Assembly (NCBI RefSeq): GCF_003075395.1
Contig: NZ_QDFV01000001.1
Location: 593,543 to 657,542 of the forward strand
Direction: 5' to 3'
DNA: 64,000 bases
Source: Microbacterium sp. TPD7012
GTDB taxonomy: Bacteria; Actinomycetota; Actinomycetes; Actinomycetales; Microbacteriaceae
The translations under genes were made by a program, and so were the position numbers. The notes below the pieces were generated by a model. It did no database searches, was not told where the DNA came from, and saw nothing but the letters and a program-made list of their open reading frames with translations. Positions 30,695 to 39,865 of this stretch are shown here, in pieces; positions within the stretch are counted from its first letter, which is position 1, and each line of letters begins with the position of its first letter.

Positions 30695-30789
30695 GCAATT
30701 CGGTTGATAGACGGAGCCTACCGACCGGACGGACAATGATCCAGCCGCACACGACCCCGGGTGTGCGATCTCTCCGGAAGGCACCGCCC

Positions 30790-33700
30790 ATGTCTGTCGA
30801 CGTCGACACCACTCCCCGTACCGATCAGGTCGCCGCCCTCGTGCAGCGCTGGCTCGCCGAGAGCGAGTCGTACCCCGTCGAACCCGCCGCCCAGCGCCTG
30901 TCGGAGGTGCTCAAGGACCCGAACGGTCTGGCGTTCACGGTCGGCTTCGTCGACGGGGTGATGCGTCCGGAGGACCTGCGTGTGGCCGGCCGCAAGCTCG
31001 CCGAGATCTCGGACATCACCCCGACCCTGCTGCCGGGATACCTCCGCGCCGCCATCAAGACCGGCGGATTCTGGGCGCCGAAGCTGCCCGGCGTCGTCGT
31101 GCCGATCTCGCGCCGGGTGCTGCGGGCGATGGTCGGGCACCTCGTCCTCGACGCGACCCCCTCGAAGCTCGGCCCGGCGATCGCGAAGCTGCGCAAGACC
31201 GGCAACCGACTGAACCTCAACCTTCTCGGCGAAGCCGTGCTGGGCGAGCGCGAGGCCGGCCGACGCCTGCAGGGCACCAGCGACTTCCTCGCCCGCGACG
31301 ACGTCGACTACGTGTCGATCAAGGTCTCGAGCGTCGTCAGCCAGCTGTCGATGTGGTCGTTCGACGAGGCCGTGGCGGATGTCGTCGCCAAGCTCACCCC
31401 GCTGTACGAGCTCGCCGCGCGTGCGGAGGCGGCGGGCAAGGCCAAGTTCATCAACCTCGACATGGAGGAGTACCGCGACCTCGACCTGACGATCGCGGCG
31501 TTCACGAGCATCCTCGACCAGCCGGGGCTCGAGAATCTCGAGGCCGGGATCGTGCTGCAGGCCTACCTGCCCGACGCGCTCGGCGCGATGCAGCACCTGC
31601 AGGAGTGGGCCGCCGCCCGCCGCGCCAAGGGCGGAGCGCCGATCAAGGTGCGCGTCGTGAAGGGCGCCAACCTCGCCATGGAAGAGGTCGATGCCGCGAT
31701 CCACGGCTGGCCGCTCGCGACCTACGGCACGAAGCAGGACTCCGACACCAATTACAAGCGCGTGCTCGACTGGGCGATGACGCCGGAGCGACTGGATGCC
31801 GTGCGCATCGGCGTCGCGGGACACAACCTCTTCGACATCGCCTACACCTGGCTGCTCGCCCAGGCACGGGGCGTGGCCGGCCCGTCGACAGGCTCAGGGG
31901 CCCAGGTGGAGTACGAGATGCTGCTCGGCATGGCGACCGGTCAGGCCGCCGCGGTCCGCAAGGACGTCGGTCAGCTGCTGCTCTACACACCGGTCGTGAA
32001 CCCGGCCGAGTTCGACGTCGCGATCGCCTACCTGGTGCGCCGACTCGAAGAGAACGCGAGCCCGGAGAACTTCATGTCGGCCGTGTTCGAGCTCGCCTCG
32101 AACCCCACGCTCCTGACGCGCGAACGGGAGCGGTTCGAGCGCTCGCTGGCCGGTCTCGAGGCGGACCGCTCGGTTCCGGCATCCCACCGCGTGCAGAACC
32201 GGCAGACCGAGGACGCGGCAGCGGCCGGTACCACCGGCTTCGAGAACCAGCCCGACACCGACCCCGCCCTCGCCGCCAACCGCACCTGGGGGCGCGAGAT
32301 CCTGGGCCGTTCGGTCGGCACGACGCTCGGCACGGACGCGATCGCCGCCGCGCGCATCGAGACGGATGCCGAGCTCGACGCGGTCTTCGCCGCCGCCACC
32401 GCCGCCGCCGCGAGCTGGGCGGCCCGGCCCGCCGCCGAGCGGGCGGCCGTGCTGCACCGCGCCGGTGACGAGCTCGCGGCGCGCCGCGGTGAGCTGATCG
32501 AGATCATGGCTCATGAGGCCGGCAAGACGATCGCGGAGGCCGACCCGGAGATCAGCGAGGCGATCGACTTCGCGCACTACTACGCCGAGCGAGCGCTCGA
32601 TCTCGAGGCCGTCTCCGGTGCCGAGTTCGTGCCCTCGAAGGTCACCGTCGTCACCCCGCCGTGGAACTTCCCGGTCGCGATCCCGGCGGGTGGCGTGCTC
32701 GCCGGCCTCGCATCCGGCTCCGGCGTCATCATCAAGCCGGCGAAGCTCACCCAGCGCTGCGGCGCCGTCATGGTCGAGGCCCTGTGGGCAGCGGGCGTGC
32801 CGCGCGACCTGCTCGCGCTCGTCGACCTCGCCTCGCGCGACCTCGGCACGCGTCTGGTCGCGAGCCCCGCCGTCGACCGGGTGATCCTCACGGGGGCCTA
32901 CGAGACCGCGCAGTTGTTCCGCTCGTTCCGCTCCGACCTCCCGCTGCTCGCCGAGACCAGCGGCAAGAACGCGATCATCGTCACACCGTCAGCGGACCTC
33001 GATCTGGCCGCCGCCGACGTCGCGCGCAGCGCCTTCGGCCACGCGGGCCAGAAGTGCTCCGCGGCGTCCCTCGTCATCCTCGTCGGATCGGTCGCCGAGT
33101 CGAAGAGGTTCGAGCGCCAGCTCGTGGATGCCGTGACCTCGATGCGGGTGGGCCTGCCCGATGACCCCGCCACGCAGATGGGCCCGATCATCGAGCCCGC
33201 CTCCGGCAAGCTGCTGACAGCGCTCACGAAGCTGGAGAAGGGCGAGCGCTGGCTCGTCGAGCCGCGCAAGCTCGATTCCGAGGGCAAGCAGTGGACCCCG
33301 GGTGTGAAGACCGGCGTCGGCGAGGGCTCGTACTTCCACCTCACCGAGTTCTTCGGACCCGTCCTCGGCGTGATGCGCGCGAAGGACCTCGACGAGGCGA
33401 TCCGTCTCCAGAACGCGGTGGACTACGGTCTCACGGCCGGACTCCACTCGCTCGACTCGCACGAGGTCTCGACCTGGCTCGACCGCGTCGAGGCGGGCAA
33501 CCTCTACGTCAACCGCGGCATCACCGGCGCGATCGTGCAGCGCCAGCCATTCGGGGGCTGGAAGCGCTCGGCGGTCGGTGCCGGCGCCAAGGCCGGTGGA
33601 CCGAACTACCTCTTCGGCCTGGGCGAGTGGGTGCCGGCGGAGCTCCCGGCGGCCGCGGCGGACGCCGCCGTGCTTCCGGCGGTCGACGCCCTCCTCGCGG

Positions 33701-34257
33701 CCGCCACCCCGGACCTCGACCCGGTCGAGTCCGCCTGGGTGCACCGCGCCGCGGCATCCGACGAGCGGGCCTGGGTCGACGAGTTCGGCGCCGTGTCCGA
33801 CAGGTCGGGCCTCGGGGTCGAGCGCAATCTCTTCCGGTACCGTCCGGTCGCGGTCGACGTGCGCATCGCGGAGCACGCGCCTCTGGTCGACGGCATCCGC
33901 GTGCTCGCCGCAGCGCTCCGCAGCGGAAGCCCGTTCACGGTGTCGGCACCGGCGCTGCCCTCGCGCGTCGAGAAGGCGCTGCGTGCGCACGGCGTGACCG
34001 TGAAGCACGAGACGGATGCCGCGTGGACGAAGCGCTACGCGAAGGCGCAGCGGTCCTGGCAGCGCCTGCGGCTCGTCGGCGGCGATGCATCGGCCCTGTT
34101 CGACGCCCTCGGCGGCAGCCCGGATGTCGCCGTCTGGTCGCACGCCGTGACCGGCGCGGGTCGGGTCGAGATCCTGCCGTTCCTCCACGAGCAGGCGGTG
34201 TCGATCACGAACCACCGCTTCGGCAACCCGACGACCCTCACCGACGGCGTCATCTGA
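30790..34257 (+). CDS. putA: Bifunctional proline dehydrogenase / glutamate-semialdehyde dehydrogenase (PutA)
   Basis: Oxidises proline to glutamate in two steps (FAD, then NAD). 1155 residues. The proline dehydrogenase barrel is at about 90-480 (FINLDMEEYRDLDLT, YLPDALG, RVVKGANLAMEE). The aldehyde dehydrogenase spans about 510-960, with active-site GQKCSAAS (Cys near 754) and LAETSGKNA. A C-terminal region of about 150 residues follows. A REP-like element is inserted in frame near residue 364, adding GPSTGSG. ATG 30790 follows GGAAGG. A strong hairpin at 34276-34310 ends the unit. Confidence 0.96.
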   Translation: MSVDVDTTPRTDQVAALVQRWLAESESYPVEPAAQRLSEVLKDPNGLAFTVGFVDGVMRPEDLRVAGRKLAEISDITPTLLPGYLRAAIKTGGFWAPKLPGVVVPISRRVLRAMVGHLVLDATPSKLGPAIAKLRKTGNRLNLNLLGEAVLGEREAGRRLQGTSDFLARDDVDYVSIKVSSVVSQLSMWSFDEAVADVVAKLTPLYELAARAEAAGKAKFINLDMEEYRDLDLTIAAFTSILDQPGLENLEAGIVLQAYLPDALGAMQHLQEWAAARRAKGGAPIKVRVVKGANLAMEEVDAAIHGWPLATYGTKQDSDTNYKRVLDWAMTPERLDAVRIGVAGHNLFDIAYTWLLAQARGVAGPSTGSGAQVEYEMLLGMATGQAAAVRKDVGQLLLYTPVVNPAEFDVAIAYLVRRLEENASPENFMSAVFELASNPTLLTRERERFERSLAGLEADRSVPASHRVQNRQTEDAAAAGTTGFENQPDTDPALAANRTWGREILGRSVGTTLGTDAIAAARIETDAELDAVFAAATAAAASWAARPAAERAAVLHRAGDELAARRGELIEIMAHEAGKTIAEADPEISEAIDFAHYYAERALDLEAVSGAEFVPSKVTVVTPPWNFPVAIPAGGVLAGLASGSGVIIKPAKLTQRCGAVMVEALWAAGVPRDLLALVDLASRDLGTRLVASPAVDRVILTGAYETAQLFRSFRSDLPLLAETSGKNAIIVTPSADLDLAAADVARSAFGHAGQKCSAASLVILVGSVAESKRFERQLVDAVTSMRVGLPDDPATQMGPIIEPASGKLLTALTKLEKGERWLVEPRKLDSEGKQWTPGVKTGVGEGSYFHLTEFFGPVLGVMRAKDLDEAIRLQNAVDYGLTAGLHSLDSHEVSTWLDRVEAGNLYVNRGITGAIVQRQPFGGWKRSAVGAGAKAGGPNYLFGLGEWVPAELPAAAADAAVLPAVDALLAAATPDLDPVESAWVHRAAASDERAWVDEFGAVSDRSGLGVERNLFRYRPVAVDVRIAEHAPLVDGIRVLAAALRSGSPFTVSAPALPSRVEKALRAHGVTVKHETDAAWTKRYAKAQRSWQRLRLVGGDASALFDALGGSPDVAVWSHAVTGAGRVEILPFLHEQAVSITNHRFGNPTTLTDGVI
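31881..31902 (+). repeat. REP-like element inside putA
   Basis: CCCGTCGACAGGCTCAGGGG is a form of the actinobacterial intergenic repeat with core GTCGAMRGG. Here it is read through as GPSTGSG within the proline dehydrogenase domain. A relative lies at 37359-37385. Confidence 0.7.
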
Positions 34258-34275
34258 GAACAGGCCGAGCAACGA

Positions 34276-34310
34276 CGAACCCCCTGCCGCGACGCGCGAC
34301 AGGGGGTTCG
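34276..34310 (+). terminator. Hairpin terminator between putA and the converging ABC exporter
   Basis: Perfect 11-bp arms CGAACCCCCTG (34276-34286) and CAGGGGGTTCG (34300-34310) with a 13-nt loop. It is followed by TGGGTTGGGG rather than a long U-run. It can act in both directions between the converging genes. Confidence 0.75.
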
Positions 34311-34322
34311 TGGGTTGGGGCG

Positions 34323-35414
34323 TCAGCCGCGCAGCGCCTCTCCGAGCTTGACGCGGGATCCCATCTTCAGGAGCGAGTTCTCGTAGATCTTCGCGCCCAC
34401 GACGATCGCGGCCACGCAGCTCGCGAGCAGGATCACCAGGCTCAGCAGCGGCTCCCACCACTGCGCCTCGCCGACGAACAGCCGCATCGGCATCCCGACC
34501 GGGGCCGAGAACGGCACATACGACATGATCGTCAGCACCAGCGGGTTGTCGTTGAAGATGATCACCAGAACGTACGGCGCCATCACGAGCATCGTGATCG
34601 GGGTCGTCGTCGAGCCGATGTCCTCCTGGCGCGAGACCATCGAGGCCGCCGCCGCGAACAGAGCGGCGAGCAGGATGAACCCGAACAGGAAGAACACCGC
34701 GAACCAGATTATCGGCGCGCCGAGCATCGAGAGCACGTCGCGCTGGCCGGTGACGATCAGCCCGATCGTCGCGATCGCAGCGAGAGCGATGATCTGGCCC
34801 ATCGCCAGGATCGTGTTGCCGACGACCTTGCCCGCCAGCAGCGTGCGCGCCGGGATGGCCGACAGCAGCACCTCGACGACGCGCGTCTGCTTCTCCTCCA
34901 CGACGCTCTGCGCGATCGTCCCGCCGAAGGTCGCCGCCGCCATCATGAAGACCAGACCGAAGCCGATCGCGATGAAGTAGCGCAGGATCCAGGTGGTCGT
35001 CGCCGGTTCCAGGATCGTGACCTCCGGCGCCTTCGACAGACCGGAGACCAACGAGCTGGGGGCATCCTTCAGTGCGACGATCGTGAAGTCGGAGGCGCCG
35101 GAGCCGGGAAGCACCGCGGCGTCGACCTTCTCGTCGCGGACCAGCTGCTCGGCCTCCGCCTGATCGGAGACCTCGGTGACCGAGACGTTCGGCAGCGCCG
35201 AGACGGCGGCGGAGGTCTGGGACGTGACGGCGACGGGCATGGTCTCGGTAGCGGTGTTCTTGCTCGCGAATCCGCCGATGACGATGCCGGCGAGGGCGAT
35301 CAGCAGCAGGATGCCCGTGGAGATGAGGAAGGCCTTGCTGCGGAGCTTGGAGCCGATCTCGCGCTCCGCGACGAGCCAGATGCCGTTCGCGGTGGTGGGG
35401 GTCGAAGCGCTCAC
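34323..35414 (-). CDS. ABC-2 type exporter permease (NatB-like)
   Basis: 363 residues. A first transmembrane helix near 29-51 (FLISTGILLLIALAGIVIG) is followed by an extracytoplasmic domain (about 52-165) rich in Ala, Ser and Val, then five more helices. VVEEKQTRVVEVLLSAIP precedes the helical bundle and is typical of NatB/YhaP permeases. It overlaps the ATPase gene by ATGA and forms a two-gene operon. The transported substrate is unknown (sodium, a peptide or a drug). Promoter architecture links it to the two-component system at 39-41 kb. Confidence 0.88.
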   Translation of the reverse strand: MSASTPTTANGIWLVAEREIGSKLRSKAFLISTGILLLIALAGIVIGGFASKNTATETMPVAVTSQTSAAVSALPNVSVTEVSDQAEAEQLVRDEKVDAAVLPGSGASDFTIVALKDAPSSLVSGLSKAPEVTILEPATTTWILRYFIAIGFGLVFMMAAATFGGTIAQSVVEEKQTRVVEVLLSAIPARTLLAGKVVGNTILAMGQIIALAAIATIGLIVTGQRDVLSMLGAPIIWFAVFFLFGFILLAALFAAAASMVSRQEDIGSTTTPITMLVMAPYVLVIIFNDNPLVLTIMSYVPFSAPVGMPMRLFVGEAQWWEPLLSLVILLASCVAAIVVGAKIYENSLLKMGSRVKLGEALRG

Positions 35415-36307
35415 TGGATGACCTCCTTGAAGATCTGTGCGAGAGACGGATGCTTGGGGGCGAAGCTCGCGACGTCACCGCGCTCCACGGCGGAGCGCAG
35501 CACCCGCTGCGCGGTCTCGGGGCCATCGGCGTCGAAGAGCGCGTAGCCGCCCTCGAAGTCGACGACCGTGACACCCGGTTCGGTGCGCAGCCAGCCGGCG
35601 TCGCCGGTGGAGACGAGCTCGTAGCGGTCGCGGGCGTGCTCGGCGCGCAGCCCGTCACGCGAACCGGATGCGCGGACCGTGCCGCCGGCGAGGATCACCA
35701 GGTCGTCGCACAGCCGCTCGACCACGTCGAGCTGATGCGAGGAGAAGAGGATCGATGCGCCCTTCGCGGCGCTCGACTGCAGAACGCCGGCGACCACGTC
35801 GACCGCGAGAGGGTCGAGCCCGGAGAACGGCTCGTCGAGGATCAGCACCTCGGGGTCGTGCACGAGCGAGGCCGCGATCTGCGCGCGCTGCTGGTTGCCG
35901 AGCGAGAGCGACTCGATCGTGTCGTTCAGCCGCTCGCCCAGGCCCAGCTCGGTGAGCAGCTCGGTCGCCCTGCTCGTGGCCTCCGCCTTTCCGAAGCCGT
36001 GCAGGCGGGCGAGGTACACGATCTGCTCCCGCACCTTCATCTTCGGGTAGAGCCCGCGCTCCTCCGGCATGTAGCCGAAGCGGCGGCGGTCGGCGGCCGT
36101 CAGAGGCGCGCCGTCGAGGTCGACGGTGCCGCCGTCGGACGAGAGCAGCCCGAGGACGATCCGCATGGTGGTGGTCTTGCCGGCGCCGTTGCCGCCGACG
36201 AATCCCGTCAGCCGCCCCGGCGAGACCGTGAAGGACACGTCATCGAGCACTCGCCGCGAGCCGTAGCTCTTGGTGATGCCCGTGAGTTCGAGCCTGCCTG
36301 TCGTCAT
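35411..36307 (-). CDS. ABC exporter ATP-binding protein (NatA-like)
   Basis: 298-residue ATPase with Walker A GGNGAGKTT near 36, signature LSLGNQQRAQIAASL near 130, Walker B VLILDEPFSGLDP and the H-loop SSHQLD. ATG 36307 is chosen because AAGGAG stands just upstream; an extension to 36334 has no ribosome site. It powers the ABC-2 permease translated from the overlapping start. The promoter has a -10 TAACGT (36352-36347, minus strand) 20 bases after the 18-bp motif at 36373-36390. Confidence 0.92.
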   Translation of the reverse strand: MTTGRLELTGITKSYGSRRVLDDVSFTVSPGRLTGFVGGNGAGKTTTMRIVLGLLSSDGGTVDLDGAPLTAADRRRFGYMPEERGLYPKMKVREQIVYLARLHGFGKAEATSRATELLTELGLGERLNDTIESLSLGNQQRAQIAASLVHDPEVLILDEPFSGLDPLAVDVVAGVLQSSAAKGASILFSSHQLDVVERLCDDLVILAGGTVRASGSRDGLRAEHARDRYELVSTGDAGWLRTEPGVTVVDFEGGYALFDADGPETAQRVLRSAVERGDVASFAPKHPSLAQIFKEVIQ

Positions 36308-36372
36308 GTCGACTCCTTCGTTCGCTCCGCACATCGCATGCCCTTCACGTTACGGAGAGCCGGGAGCCGCGA

Positions 36373-36390
36373 CATCCCCCGCGCGGCGGA
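36373..36390. promoter_or_regulatory. Putative response-regulator site, exporter promoter
   Basis: CATCCCCCGCGCGGCGGA differs at one base from the motif at 41160-41177 before the sensor kinase. On the minus strand both motifs end exactly 20 nt before a -10-like hexamer. Confidence 0.55.
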
Positions 36391-36473
36391 TTCCGGGCGT
36401 CGGATGCCCTCCCTATCGTGGGCTGCATCCCGCGTGAGGCGGGTGCCACGCGATCGGAGGAGGTGTCCGGACG

Positions 36474-37337
36474 ATGATCCGCCCGGTGAGGACAGCGACG
36501 GCACGAGTGCAGGGCATCGAGACGTTCTACAGGCACGCCGGCGATCCGTCGGCCCCGCTCCTGCTGCTGCCGCACGGTTACCCCGCGTCGTCGTTCGAGT
36601 TCCGCAACCTCATGCCCGCTCTGGCGGACGACTGGTACCTCGTCGCTCCGGACGCGCCGGGATTCGGATACTCCGAGACGCCTCCTCCGACCGTCTTCCC
36701 GTACACCTTCGCCGCCTACGCCGACTGGTTGGAGGCCTTCACCGACGAGCTCGGGCTCGACCGCTACGTCCTCTACCTCCACGACTACGGGTCGCAGTTC
36801 GGGTTCGAGCTCGCGATGCGCAGACCCGAGCGGGTCGCAGGGCTGGTCATCCAGAACGGCGACATCTACGAGGACCGGTTCGGGCCGAAGTACGACGCGC
36901 TTCGCCGCTACTGGAGCGATCCCACGCCGCTCGGACTCCACGAGCTGGCCGCCAACATCAGCGAGGAGGGGTTCCGCGACGAGTTCGTCGGCGAGCTTCC
37001 GCCGGAGCTCGCGGACCGCGTCGCCCCGGACCTCTGGATGCTGCACTGGGCGCTGATGACGCCTGGTCGGTTCGAGTACGCACGTCTGTTCCACGACCAG
37101 CGCACGACGCTGGAGCGCTTTCCCCTGCAACAGGCGTATCTGCGGGAGCACCGCCCGCCGACTCTCATCGTCTGGGGCGAGAACGACGGGTACATGCCGG
37201 CGGATGCGGCCCGAGCCTACCTGCGCGACGTGCCGGAGGCGGAGCTGCACATCCTGGACGGCGGCCACTGGCTGCTGGAGACGCACCTCGGCGAGGTCGT
37301 CGACCGACTACGGCAGTTCCTCGCGCGACTCGCGTGA
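36474..37337 (+). CDS. Alpha/beta hydrolase, haloalkane dehalogenase / epoxide hydrolase-like
   Basis: 287 residues. The oxyanion motif is in PHGYPASSFEFRN. The nucleophile elbow is LHDYGSQFG with Asp near 104 in place of Ser, which marks epoxide hydrolases and haloalkane dehalogenases. IVWGENDGYMP and DGGHWLLET (catalytic His) complete the fold. ATG 36474 has GGAGGAGG about 10 bases upstream. It is divergent from the ABC exporter and may share the regulatory motif at 36373. Substrate unknown. Confidence 0.85.
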   Translation: MIRPVRTATARVQGIETFYRHAGDPSAPLLLLPHGYPASSFEFRNLMPALADDWYLVAPDAPGFGYSETPPPTVFPYTFAAYADWLEAFTDELGLDRYVLYLHDYGSQFGFELAMRRPERVAGLVIQNGDIYEDRFGPKYDALRRYWSDPTPLGLHELAANISEEGFRDEFVGELPPELADRVAPDLWMLHWALMTPGRFEYARLFHDQRTTLERFPLQQAYLREHRPPTLIVWGENDGYMPADAARAYLRDVPEAELHILDGGHWLLETHLGEVVDRLRQFLARLA

Positions 37338-37340
37338 CGA

Positions 37341-38534
37341 TCAGCCCCGCGCTCTGGGGTCCTGAGCCCGTCGAAGGGTCAGGACAGCACGCACGACGAG
37401 TCCCGCGACGAGCGCCCAGAACGCCGCGCTGACGCCGAGCACCGCGATGCCGGACGCCGCGACGAGGAATGTCACGACGGCGGGGATGCGCTCGGCCGGG
37501 TCGTCGATGGCCTGCTGCACGGCGGCGCCGAAGGCGGCGAACAGCGCGAGGCCGGCGACGGCGGGGATCACGGCCTCTGGGGCGAGAGTCACGAGCGCGG
37601 CGAACGCGGCCGAGCAGGCGCCGAGGACGAGGTACGACCCGCCCGTCGAGACGCCGGCGACCCAGCGGCGCTTCGGGTCGGGGTCGGCATCCGGAGACGC
37701 GGCGAGAGCCGCGCTGATGGCGGCGAGGTTGATCGCATGACCGCCCGCGGTGGCGCCGAGCGCGGTGCCGAGTCCGGTCACGAGCATCGCAGGACGCCAG
37801 GGCACCTCGTATCCGAAGCTGCGCATGATCGCGATGCCCGGCACGTTCTGCGACGCCATGGTCACGATGAACAGCGGCAGGGCGAGGCCGACGAGCGCGC
37901 CGACCGTGAACGTCGGCGTGGTCAGCTCCACGCGCGGGAGCAGGAGAGCCGGATCGAACGCCGTGCCGGTGTGGACGAGCGAGACCGCGACGACGACGGC
38001 CGCCGCGACGAAGGCGAGCGGTACGGCCCAGCGCGGCGCGAGGCGCGCGAACACCAGCCACGTGAGCACGACGGGGACCACGCCCCAGGGGTTCGCCACG
38101 AGGCCGCTGATCGGCGCCAGGCAGAGCGGGAGGAGGACCCCGGCCAGCATCGCCTGCGCGATCGACGGCGGGATGCGGGCGATCAGCGCGCCGAGCGCCG
38201 GCCACAGGGCTGTGAGGAGGATGAGCGCCGCGGTCACGAGGAACGCGCCGACCGCTGCCGTCCAGCCGCCGTCGACCGCACCGGTCGCCGCGAGCAGCGC
38301 CGCCCCGGGAGTCGACCACGCGACGGTGATCGGCATCCGGTATCGCCAGGCCAGCACGATGCAGGCGAGCCCCATGGTGAGACTGACCGCGAGCAGTCCG
38401 CTGGCCGCCTGGGCCGGCGTCGCGCCGACGGCATCGAGACCCGTGAGCACCACCGCGAAGGAGCTCGTGAAGCCGACCAGCGCGGTGACCACTCCCGCCA
38501 GGATCGGGCGGGACAGGTGAGCAGCGCCGGGCAT
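37341..38534 (-). CDS. BenE-family benzoate/proton symporter-like permease
   Basis: 397 residues and about 11-12 transmembrane helices. PILAGVVTALVGFTSSFAVVLTGL at the N-terminus, AWSTPGAALLA, and NVPGIAIMRSFGYEVP followed by GGHAINLAAISAALAA are BenE signatures. No benzoate catabolic genes are near, so the real substrate is open. The last dozen codons and the stop are built from a REP-like palindrome. ATG 38534 lacks a clear ribosome site. Confidence 0.85.
   Translation of the reverse strand: MPGAAHLSRPILAGVVTALVGFTSSFAVVLTGLDAVGATPAQAASGLLAVSLTMGLACIVLAWRYRMPITVAWSTPGAALLAATGAVDGGWTAAVGAFLVTAALILLTALWPALGALIARIPPSIAQAMLAGVLLPLCLAPISGLVANPWGVVPVVLTWLVFARLAPRWAVPLAFVAAAVVVAVSLVHTGTAFDPALLLPRVELTTPTFTVGALVGLALPLFIVTMASQNVPGIAIMRSFGYEVPWRPAMLVTGLGTALGATAGGHAINLAAISAALAASPDADPDPKRRWVAGVSTGGSYLVLGACSAAFAALVTLAPEAVIPAVAGLALFAAFGAAVQQAIDDPAERIPAVVTFLVAASGIAVLGVSAAFWALVAGLVVRAVLTLRRAQDPRARG
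37359..37385. repeat. REP-like palindrome at the 3' end of the BenE-type gene
   Basis: GTCCTGA and TCAGGAC arms enclose CCC-GTCGAA-GGG. The element lies within the last codons of the minus-strand permease gene and supplies its C-terminal residues. It is related to the copy inside putA. Confidence 0.7.
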
Positions 38535-38544
38535 GGGTACGAGG

Positions 38545-39180
38545 TTATCGCGGAGGGTCGGTGACAGCGCCTTCGACGTCGTCGGTCGGTTTCGTCCAGG
38601 ACAGCAGGTAGCGGTAGTAGAGGCCGCGTCTGAGCCGAGCGCCGGGGAGTTCTTCGTGAGCGATGGCTCGGATCTCTGCCACGTTCTCCGTGGCCTCGGC
38701 GGTGGGGACGCCGATGTCGCGCGACTCCCGGTGGAGCATCGATCCGAGCCGCACCCAGGGCAGCGCGATGCCCGAGAGGGCCCAGTCCGCGAACGTCCGG
38801 TTGGCGGCCAACCCGACGACGAGCAGCTTCCCGCCGGGGCGCAGGAGCGTCTCGGCCTTCGCCAACGACGAACGCGTGTCCATGTGATGGAGTGCGGCGA
38901 CGAAGGTGATGACGTCGAAGAGGCGGTCGCCCGCGTCGAAGGCCGCGAAGTCCGATGTCGTGACGGATGCGTTCGGCGTGCGGAGCAGACGGGCACCCGC
39001 TCGCGCGGCCGCCCCCGGGTCGGGCTCGACGCCCGTCACCGTGGCGCTCAGAGGGGCGAGCCGCTGCAGCAGCAGCCCCTCGCCGCATCCCACATCGAGC
39101 ACATCGGGAGCACGCATGCCGGACACGATCCCGATGATCCACGGGTGGTAGGCGCTGTTGTGATTCCAGTACTCGACCAC
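38545..39180 (-). CDS. Class I SAM-dependent methyltransferase
   Basis: 211 residues. Motif I, DVLDVGCGEGLLLQRL, is near 25-40, with GVEPDP after beta 2, FDVITFVAALHHMD as motif II region and LRPGGKLLVVGLA as motif III. N-terminal VEYWNHNSAYHPWI is shared by small-molecule methyltransferases. GTG 39180 is the start. It sits 7 bp downstream of the response regulator stop, so it may be the third gene of that operon. Substrate unknown. Confidence 0.88.
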   Translation of the reverse strand: MVEYWNHNSAYHPWIIGIVSGMRAPDVLDVGCGEGLLLQRLAPLSATVTGVEPDPGAAARAGARLLRTPNASVTTSDFAAFDAGDRLFDVITFVAALHHMDTRSSLAKAETLLRPGGKLLVVGLAANRTFADWALSGIALPWVRLGSMLHRESRDIGVPTAEATENVAEIRAIAHEELPGARLRRGLYYRYLLSWTKPTDDVEGAVTDPPR

Positions 39181-39187
39181 GGTCGCC

Positions 39188-39865
39188 TCAGGCGAGACCC
39201 ATCCGATGCGCCAGGACCACGGCCTGCACTCGGTCGCGCGCTCCCAGCTTCTGCAGGATGCGCGAGACGTGCGTCTTCACGGTGGCCTCGCCGATGAAGA
39301 GCGCGGTCGCGATCTCGGCGTTGCTGCGCGCATCGGCGAGCAGCGTCAGAACCTCGGCCTCGCGGTCGGTGAGCGGCTCGGCCAGGACGGTCGGGTTCGG
39401 CGGCCGGACGGCAGCGGGTGCAGGAGCGGATGCTCCGGCGAACCGCGCCAGCACCCGGCGCGTGACCTCGGGCGCCAGCATCCCGTCGCCGGCGGCCAAG
39501 GCGCGCACGGCGGCGATCAGGTCTTCGGCGCCGGCGTTCTTGAGCAGGAAGCCACTGGCTCCGGCATCCAGCGCCTGATAGAGGTAGTCGTCCTGGTCGA
39601 ACGTGGTGACGATCGCGATCGCCGCTCCGACGGCGGGATCGGCGACGATCCGTCTGGTCGCCTCGATGCCGTCCATGTCGGGCATCTGCACGTCCATCGT
39701 GATGACGTCGGGGAGGAGAGCGGATGCCTGGGCCACAGCCTCGGCTCCCGTCGCCGCTTCGCCGACCACCGTGATGTCGGGCTGGATGTCGAGGATCGTG
39801 CGGAATCCCGCCCGCAGCATCGAGTGGTCGTCGACGATGAGGACGCGGATCTGCGGGTCTGTCAT
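39188..39865 (-). CDS. NarL/LuxR-type response regulator
   Basis: 225 residues. The receiver domain has acidic pocket VDD near 11-13, phosphoacceptor D58 in TMDVQMPDMDG and a conserved Lys in LLKNAG. The LuxR-type helix-turn-helix lies at about 160-220 (LTDREAEVLTLLADARSNAEIATALFIG, TVKTHVSRILQKLGARDR). It overlaps the kinase gene by ATGA. It probably activates its own operon and the ABC exporter through the motif CATCCCCCRCGCGGCGGA. Confidence 0.94.
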   Translation of the reverse strand: MTDPQIRVLIVDDHSMLRAGFRTILDIQPDITVVGEAATGAEAVAQASALLPDVITMDVQMPDMDGIEATRRIVADPAVGAAIAIVTTFDQDDYLYQALDAGASGFLLKNAGAEDLIAAVRALAAGDGMLAPEVTRRVLARFAGASAPAPAAVRPPNPTVLAEPLTDREAEVLTLLADARSNAEIATALFIGEATVKTHVSRILQKLGARDRVQAVVLAHRMGLA

